NCBI RefSeq assembly: GCF_030252345.1
Contig: NZ_CP126980.1
Coordinates: forward strand, 5,161,501 to 5,225,500
Length of the DNA: 64,000 nt
Direction: 5' to 3'
Source of the DNA: Actinoplanes oblitus
GTDB taxonomy: Bacteria; Actinomycetota; Actinomycetes; Mycobacteriales; Micromonosporaceae
Position 1 is the first letter of the stretch; every line of letters starts with the position of its first letter. Position numbers and translations under genes: made by a program. The notes beneath the pieces are model-generated. The model was not told the origin of the DNA. It did not search any database and worked only from the letters and a program-made list of their open reading frames with translations. Positions 59,009-64,000 of this stretch are shown one piece after another.

Positions 59009-60214
59009 ATGAACCAGAAACGCTGGCCGGCGCTGCTCGCGCTGGCCCTCGGCGCGGTCGCCATCGGCCTCACCGAGTTCGTGCCGTCCGGCCTGCTCCC
59101 CGAGATCGCCGCGAACCTGCTCGGCGACGAATACGCCGGCGCCCGGTCCGACGCGCTCGCCCACGCCGGCTGGATGGTCACCAGCTACGCGCTCGGCGTC
59201 GTCGCCGGCGCCCCGCTGATCGCCGCGCTGACCGCCCGGATGCCCCGCAAGCGCCTGGTTCTCGGCCTGCTCGTGCTCTTCGTGGCCGGCACCGTGGCCT
59301 CCGCCCTCGCCCCGAGCTTCGGCCTGGTCCTGGCCGCCCGATTCGTGGCCGGTCTGCCGCACGGCGCCTACTTCGGCGCTGCCGGGCTGCTCGCCGCCTC
59401 GCTGATGGGCCCGGGCAGCGCGGGCCGCGGGTTCGCCGCCGTACTCAGCGGCCTGACCCTCGCCAACGTGGTCGGCGTCCCGGCGATCACCCGGCTCGGG
59501 CAGGCGGCCGGCTGGCGGGTGGCGTACCTGGTGATCGCCGCCGTCTTCGCCCTCGCCCTGCTCGCCGTCGCGGCCACCGTCCCGGACGCGCCCGCCGCCG
59601 GCGGCTCCCCCGCCGCCGAACTGCACTCCCTCCGGCGCGGGCAGGTGTGGCTGGTCGCCGCCACCGGCGCGATCGGGTTCGCCGGCTTCTTCGCGGTGAA
59701 CAGCTACATCGCCCCGGTCACCACCGAGGTGACCGGCCTGTCCGCCGGCACGGTGCCGTGGGTGCTGGTCGCCGTCGGTCTCGGCATGACCGCCGGCAAC
59801 GCTCTCGGCGGCTGGTATGCCGACCGCGACCTGCGCCGCGCGACCCTGCTCGGCTTCACCGCGCTGATCGCCGCGGTGGCGTTCTTCGGTGTCGCCGCCC
59901 CGACCACGATCGGCCTGTTCACCGGGGCGTTCCTGATCGGCGCCACCAGCCTGTTCCTCGGCCCGGCCCTGCAGTCCCGGCTGATCGCGGTGGCACCCGG
60001 CGCCCAGCTGATGGGCGCCGCCGTCAACCAGTCCGCGATGAACATCGCCAACAGCCTGGGAGCCGCCCTCGGCGGCGCGGTCATCGCCGCCGGTCTCGGC
60101 TATCGCGCCCCCGCCTGGGTGGGCGTCGCCCTCGGGCTCGCCGGTCTGGGACTGGCGGTGACCAGTTTCGCCCTGGACCGCTCGGCGCCGGCACCAGAAC
60201 CCGCCGTCCACTGA
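59009..60214 (+). CDS. MFS exporter (AraJ/DHA1 type)
   Basis: 401 aa, 12 helices. The DHA1 signature RKRLVLGLLVLFVAGTVASA follows helix 2 (G-A-P-x-A-x-x-x-x-R-x-P), and GLPHGAYFGAAGLLAASLMG is typical of AraJ-like sugar/drug exporters. No ribosome site; leaderless start after TAAAGT. Controlled by the divergent ROK repressor, so a carbohydrate-related efflux substrate is likely. Confidence 0.9.
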   Translation: MNQKRWPALLALALGAVAIGLTEFVPSGLLPEIAANLLGDEYAGARSDALAHAGWMVTSYALGVVAGAPLIAALTARMPRKRLVLGLLVLFVAGTVASALAPSFGLVLAARFVAGLPHGAYFGAAGLLAASLMGPGSAGRGFAAVLSGLTLANVVGVPAITRLGQAAGWRVAYLVIAAVFALALLAVAATVPDAPAAGGSPAAELHSLRRGQVWLVAATGAIGFAGFFAVNSYIAPVTTEVTGLSAGTVPWVLVAVGLGMTAGNALGGWYADRDLRRATLLGFTALIAAVAFFGVAAPTTIGLFTGAFLIGATSLFLGPALQSRLIAVAPGAQLMGAAVNQSAMNIANSLGAALGGAVIAAGLGYRAPAWVGVALGLAGLGLAVTSFALDRSAPAPEPAVH

Positions 60215-60254
60215 TCAGCACCCCCGGATGCGCGGGTCCGCCGGGGTGCGGATC
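60212..60254 (+). terminator. Terminator of the MFS gene
   Basis: The stem starts inside the stop codon: TGATCAGCACCCCCGG pairs with CCGGGGTGCGGATCA (two interruptions) around a 13-nt loop. Confidence 0.65.
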
Positions 60255-60383
60255 ACCGGCTCCCGCGCGGCCCGGGTGCGGCGATCCGGCCACCGCGCGT
60301 CCCGAGCGATCGTCGCACCCCGCACGACCCGTGGGTGGTCAGCGGAGCCTTGGGCACCGCCGCCTGGCGACCACTGGCCGTTC

Positions 60384-60400
60384 ATACCCCCAGGGGGTAT
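60384..60400. promoter_or_regulatory. CsoR-type operator
   Basis: Perfect 17-bp palindrome ATACCCCCAGGGGGTAT, the G-tract/TA pattern of copper sensor CsoR/RcnR repressors. TATATT, a plausible -10, overlaps its right edge. 26 bp before the DUF4396-type gene. Confidence 0.75.
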
Positions 60401-60425
60401 ATTGGTCGGCGTGAAGGAGGCGGAC

Positions 60426-60944
60426 ATGACTTCAGAGGCGCACCACTCCCATGACGGACCGCACGCCGCGACGCACGAGCACGCCGGCCACCAGCCACCG
60501 GCGGCGACGTGGGCGGCCGCGGCGGCGGCAACCCTGCACTGCCTGACCGGCTGCGCCATCGGCGAGGTGCTGGGCATGGTGATCGGCACCGCGGCCGGGC
60601 TGTCCAACGCGGCCACCGTCGTGCTGTCGATCGCGTTGGCGTTCGTGTTCGGCTACGGCCTGACCATGCGCGGCGTGCTGCGCGCCGGCGTCGGCTTCCG
60701 CACCGCGCTCAAGGTCGCTCTCGCTGCCGACACCGTGTCGATCGCGGTGATGGAGCTGCTGGACAACGCGTTCGTGCTCGCGGTGCCCGGTGCGATGGAC
60801 GCGGGCCTGACCAGTGCCCTGTTCTGGATCTCGCTGGCCAGTTCACTCATCGTGGCCTTCCTGCTGACCACCCCGGTCAACCGGTGGATGATCGGCCGCG
60901 GCAAGGGTCACGCCGTGGTGCACCAGTACCACCACGGCCACTGA
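60426..60944 (+). CDS. His-rich DUF4396-type membrane protein behind a CsoR-type operator
   Basis: 172 aa from ATG 60426; AAGGAGG at ideal spacing. The N-terminus is His-rich (EAHHSHDGPHAATHEHAGHQ) and so is the C-terminus (HAVVHQYHHGH). Four helices: AAATLHCLTGCAIGEVLGMV, ATVVLSIALAFVFGYGL, ALKVALAADTVSIAVMEL, TSALFWISLASSLIVAFLL. The two cysteines of LHCLTGC are a candidate metal site. DUF4396 proteins are uncharacterised; the operator suggests copper (or nickel) induction. Confidence 0.82.
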   Translation: MTSEAHHSHDGPHAATHEHAGHQPPAATWAAAAAATLHCLTGCAIGEVLGMVIGTAAGLSNAATVVLSIALAFVFGYGLTMRGVLRAGVGFRTALKVALAADTVSIAVMELLDNAFVLAVPGAMDAGLTSALFWISLASSLIVAFLLTTPVNRWMIGRGKGHAVVHQYHHGH

Positions 60945-60965
60945 GCCCGGCGGCGGCGACCGGGC
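60945..60965 (+). terminator. Hairpin after the DUF4396 gene
   Basis: GCCCGG/CCGGGC arms around CGGCGGCGA, directly after the stop. Confidence 0.45.
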
Positions 60966-61144
60966 AAGGTGGACAAGGACGTGCCTTCCGACCGACGCGG
61001 CTTGCCACCGCGCCCGCCCGGCGCAGAATCGACGCAGCAATCGACGCAACTGCGAGATGGGAGGCCTTCCCGGCACGGCCGTCGTCCGACTGGCGAGCGC
61101 ACAGCCGATCATTAAGGGGGTGCGCCCGGCCGGCGAGGGCCGGT

Positions 61145-61681
61145 TCAGAGCCGGTCGAAGGGTTCGGCGTACCGGAAGCGGCCGGCCTGGCCGTCGTACT
61201 GGCTGAGGGTTCGGACCTGGAAGTTGTCACCCCAGGCGGGGACCGGCGCGGCGATCCCGGCCGGCTGCGCCGCGACGAAGCCGAACCGGCGGTAGAAGGC
61301 GGGGTTGCCGAGCAGCGCCACCAGGGGCTCGCCGAGCGCGTCGGCCGCGCCGAGAACGGCGTGCATCAGGGCGGAACCCAGGCCGGCTCGCTGGCGGCGC
61401 GGGAGAACACTCAGCGGCCCCAGGCCCAGGACCGGGCGGTCCTCGACATGAGCCCGCGTCGCGACGACGTGGCCGACGACCTGGTCGTCCTCGATCGCGA
61501 CCAGTGACAGCTCCGGGATCCACCCAGCATCGGCGCGCAACCACGAGACGAGCGCCGCCTCGCCGGGATCACCACCCGGCTCCACCGGGGGTGCGCTGTA
61601 CGGGAGGCCGCGGAACGCGGCCGCCGTGATCGCGTGGATCGCGTCACCATCGTCGGGGCGTTCCCGTCGAATCATCATCAC
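61145..61681 (-). CDS. GNAT N-acetyltransferase (YhbS-like)
   Basis: 178 aa. Acetyl-CoA loop: GLGPLSVLPRRQRAGLGSAL (RxxGxG), C-terminal LLGNPAFYRRFGFVAA with the YYxxxGF-type strand. YhbS-like members acetylate unknown small molecules. Confidence 0.85.
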   Translation of the reverse strand: MMMIRRERPDDGDAIHAITAAAFRGLPYSAPPVEPGGDPGEAALVSWLRADAGWIPELSLVAIEDDQVVGHVVATRAHVEDRPVLGLGPLSVLPRRQRAGLGSALMHAVLGAADALGEPLVALLGNPAFYRRFGFVAAQPAGIAAPVPAWGDNFQVRTLSQYDGQAGRFRYAEPFDRL

Positions 61682-61829
61682 CGAACCATCGGGCCTGCTC
61701 GCCCCGCCGTCAACGGATTTGCCGGGACGGCGCCCGCACCCGGCCGGCGGGGCGCTGCCCGGATGCGGCCGGCGACACGTCGTCGGACCCGGACCGCGGG
61801 GTGCCCGGGCCCGACGACGATCGTGCCGG

Positions 61830-62011
61830 CTAGAAGCTGATGAGGACCTTGAGCGCCGCCCGGTCGTCCATGGCCCGGTAGGCGGCGGGCACCTCGTCGA
61901 TGGTGACGGTGCGGTCGAAGACCTTGCCCGGGTTGACGGTGCCGTCGAGGACGGCCGGCAGCAGCTCCCCGACGTACGCGCGGACCGGCGCCGGGCCGCC
62001 GTTGAGGTGTC
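61830..62011 (-). pseudogene. C-terminal remnant of a zinc-type alcohol dehydrogenase
   Basis: The last ~60 codons of an MDR oxidoreductase remain: VNPGKVFDRTVTIDEVPAAY, RAMDDRAALKVLISF, the family's normal C-terminal end. The N-terminal catalytic and Rossmann parts are missing; at about 62011 the sequence passes straight into an XRE-regulator remnant on the other strand. Confidence 0.7.
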
Positions 62012-62531
62012 CGGCGTCTCGGACAGCGTCCTGGACGCGATCGCCCGCGCCCTGCAGCTCGACGACGCCGAACGCTCGCACCTCTACGACCTGGCCCGGG
62101 CCGCCAACAGCAGCCCGCGCACCCGGCGCCGGCCGGCCCGGCAGCAGATCCGGCCCAGCGTGCAGAGCCTGCTGGACGCCATGACCGACGCGCCGGCGTT
62201 CGTCCGCAACGGCCGGCTCGACATCCTCGCCGTCAACGCCCTCGGGCAGGCGCTCTACTCGCCCGCCTACGCCGCTGCCGCGCGACCGGTCAACCTGGCC
62301 CGGTTCTGCTTCCTCGACCCGGCGGCCGAGGGGCTCTACGCGGACTGGGCCGAGGCCGCCGACACGACAGCGAACCTGCTGCGCACCGAGGCCAGGCGCG
62401 ACCCGGCCGACCCCGGGCTGACCCTCACCGCGTACAGCGCCGAGGCCGGCACCCCGGCCCACGACACGCTGCGCCTGCTGGCCAGCTGGGCCGCCACGGC
62501 GGCGGGGGCGGGTGCTCAGGGCGTACCGTAA
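62012..62531 (+). pseudogene. Remnant of an XRE/MmyB-type regulator, 5'-truncated with internal deletion
   Basis: The frame reads ALQLDDAERSHLYDLARAAN, RPSVQSLLDAMTDAPAFVRN, GRLDILAVNALGQALYSPAY and PADPGLTLTAYSAEAGTPAH, the MmyB ligand domain of actinobacterial XRE regulators. The HTH (usually the first 75 residues) is missing, and about 50 residues (the STRSxEFRxRWAxH and KxFHHPVVGxLEL region) are lost before PADPGLTL. Confidence 0.7.
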
Positions 62532-62538
62532 ATCGGTT

Positions 62539-63309
62539 TTACAGGATCTTCTGGCCTCGGATGCGGCGGGCCAGCTCGTTGGCGTGGTGGCGGACCTCGG
62601 CCACCAGGTGGGGACGGTCCGGGGCCGGGACCTGCGGATAGGTGACGGCGATGCCGGCGATCGGCCAGCCGGAGCGGTCCCGGATCGCCACCGCGACCGA
62701 CACCAGGCCCTCGGTGACCTCGCCGTCCTCCAGGGCATAGCCCTGGCGGCGCTCGCGGATGAGGATGGCGCGCAGCTCGGACAGCCGGGTCGGACTGCCC
62801 TCGGCGCGGCCGGCGAAGGCCGCGCGGTTCGGGAACAGGGCGCGCAGCTGGACGTCCGGCAGGGCGGCGAGCTGGGCGCGGCCGCTGGCGGTGATGTGGC
62901 TGGGCAGGCGCACGCCGACGTTGGTGACCAGCGGCGGGCGCCCGGGCGCGCGCTCCTCGACCAGGTAGATCACGTCGCGGCCGTGCAGGACGGACAGGTG
63001 CGCCGACTGCCGGACCCGGTCGACGAGTGCGGCCAGGATCGGCGCACCGAGCCGGGCCAGCGGCTCCTGGCGGGCGAACCCGGAGCTGAGCTCGAACGCG
63101 GCCAGTCCGATGCCGTACCGCTCCACCTCCGGGTAGTGGATCACGAAGCCGTGCTGTTCCATGACGCCGAGCAGCCGGTACACCGTCGATCGCGGCAGCC
63201 CGAGCGCTGTCGTGATGGTCGCGGCCGGCACCGGGCCCCGCTGCGCCGACAGGTAGCCGAGGATCCGCAGGGTGTGATGCGCGGCCGGGGATTGTCTCGC
63301 CTCGGCCAT
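62539..63309 (-). CDS. IclR family transcriptional regulator, probably of hut
   Basis: 256 aa from ATG 63309 (GTG 63315 possible). HTH: TLRILGYLSAQRGPVPAATI, LPRSTVYRLLGVMEQHGF. Ligand domain: GAPILAALVDRVRQSAHLSV, GVRLPSHITASGRAQLAALP, GVSVAVAIRD-like end. It is divergent from hutH, and IclR regulators of histidine use are known in actinomycetes, so it may sense a hut intermediate. Confidence 0.88.
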   Translation of the reverse strand: MAEARQSPAAHHTLRILGYLSAQRGPVPAATITTALGLPRSTVYRLLGVMEQHGFVIHYPEVERYGIGLAAFELSSGFARQEPLARLGAPILAALVDRVRQSAHLSVLHGRDVIYLVEERAPGRPPLVTNVGVRLPSHITASGRAQLAALPDVQLRALFPNRAAFAGRAEGSPTRLSELRAILIRERRQGYALEDGEVTEGLVSVAVAIRDRSGWPIAGIAVTYPQVPAPDRPHLVAEVRHHANELARRIRGQKIL

Positions 63310-63386
63310 CCGCACAGTCTCACATGTGGGACACCAGTTGACGCCACGCCCTCCCGGACCCCTGGCGGATGTGTTCGGATCGCCTC

Positions 63387-64000
63387 ATGGCCTTCACGTC
63401 TCCTTCCTCTGGCCGGACCGCGTCCGTGCGGCTCGGCGCCGGTGCGCCCGCGCTCGCCGACGTGGTCGCGATCGCCCGCCACGACGCATTCATTGATATC
63501 GATAAAGAGGCCCTGGACGGGGTGGCCGAGACCCGGCGGCTGATCGAGGCGCTCGCCGGCGACACCGAGCCGCATTACGGCATCAGCACCGGCTTCGGCG
63601 CGCTCGCCACCAAATTCATCAGCGCCGACCGCCGCGCCCAGCTCCAGCAGAGCCTGGTCCGCTCGCACGCGGCCGGCTCCGGGCCGGAGGTGGAGCGCGA
63701 GGTCGTCCGGGCGCTGATGACGCTGCGCCTGTCCACCCTGCTGACCGGGCGTACCGGGGTCCGTCCGGTGGTCGCCGAGACCTACGCCGCGGTGCTCAAC
63801 GCCGGGATCACCCCGGTGGTGCACGAGTACGGCTCGCTCGGCTGCTCCGGTGACCTCGCCCCGCTCGCCCACTGTGCCCTGGTGCTGATGGGCGAGGGCG
63901 AGGCGCGTACCCCGGACGGGCGGCTGGTCGACGGCGGCACGGCGCTGGCCGAGGCCGGGATCACCCCGGTCACCCTGGCCGAGAAGGAGGGGCTGGCGCT
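63387..64000 (+). CDS. hutH: Histidine ammonia-lyase, N-terminal part (cut by window end)
   Basis: ATG 63387, open to the window end (204 codons seen). YGISTGFGALATKFIS is the conserved Tyr loop, and the MIO prosthetic-group tripeptide is Cys-Ser-Gly (EYGSLGCSGDLAPLAHCALV) instead of Ala-Ser-Gly; Cys at this position is known for Streptomyces HutH. It converts histidine to urocanate and ammonia. Confidence 0.9.
   Translation, partial: MAFTSPSSGRTASVRLGAGAPALADVVAIARHDAFIDIDKEALDGVAETRRLIEALAGDTEPHYGISTGFGALATKFISADRRAQLQQSLVRSHAAGSGPEVEREVVRALMTLRLSTLLTGRTGVRPVVAETYAAVLNAGITPVVHEYGSLGCSGDLAPLAHCALVLMGEGEARTPDGRLVDGGTALAEAGITPVTLAEKEGLA

Overview
The window is a very GC-rich, gene-dense actinobacterial chromosome segment. 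ATGA/GTGA start-stop overlaps are frequent, GTG and TTG starts are common, and several genes have a -10-like hexamer 6-7 nt upstream of the start codon and no Shine-Dalgarno, as in leaderless transcripts. The mix of large LuxR/LAL regulators, P450-ferredoxin sets, secreted ricin-lectin enzymes and ArsR-ArsC fusions fits a filamentous soil actinomycete, possibly Micromonosporaceae such as Actinoplanes. The genus is an inference from gene style only.

Layout. 1-3.1 kb: end of an NRPS-independent siderophore operon (two IucA/IucC synthetases and a PLP decarboxylase; the first gene is cut by the window edge). 3.3-6.7 kb: PilZ protein, small orphan protein, VOC protein, erythromycin-esterase homologue. 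6.7-10.5 kb: LysR regulator divergent from a GABA-shunt operon (gabT, a 28-codon coupling ORF, gabD) closed by a strong terminator. 10.6-15.5 kb: acetyltransferase, methyltransferase, HAD-like protein, a degenerate ORF, a cis-prenyltransferase, and a FAD monooxygenase/TetR divergent pair. 15.5-18.3 kb: a cytoplasmic subtilase with a coupled stand-alone propeptide-like protein, divergent from a papain-like protein across a repeat-filled intergenic region; this is the best candidate for an undescribed system. 18.3-22.9 kb: three-gene operon of a small protein, a LuxR regulator and a giant LAL regulator. 23.4-29.7 kb: secreted NlpC-like/FG-GAP protein, two surface proteins, an FHA protein, a short hydrolase.

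30.4-34.3 kb is a mobile-element scar (intact IS110 transposase, transposase remnant, one copy of a ~170-bp repeat) followed by a membrane-anchored protein and an ECF sigma factor. 34.7-41.5 kb: CPBP protease, ricin/beta-helix secreted enzyme, CAP protein, lipoprotein, flavodoxin behind a long inverted repeat, NADAR protein. 41.5-44.7 kb: P450-ferredoxin-reductase operon and a four-fold DivIVA-like repeat protein. 45.2-48.0 kb: pectinesterase, then a ribbon-helix-helix/VOC/methyltransferase operon behind four 8-bp iterons. 48.0-51.8 kb is a second scar with the other copy of the repeat, frameshifted genes, and an orphan HflX N-terminal domain.

52.0-55.2 kb: an arsenic/chromate operon (ArsR-ArsC fusion, VOC, ChrA) behind an ArsR-type palindrome, YnfA, and a frameshifted STAS gene. 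55.4-60.2 kb: hydrolases, secreted lipase, ROK repressor divergent from an MFS exporter. 60.4-60.9 kb: a His-rich DUF4396-type membrane protein behind a CsoR-type palindrome. 61-64 kb: acetyltransferase, a head-to-head deletion scar joining two 5'-truncated genes, IclR regulator and the start of hutH.
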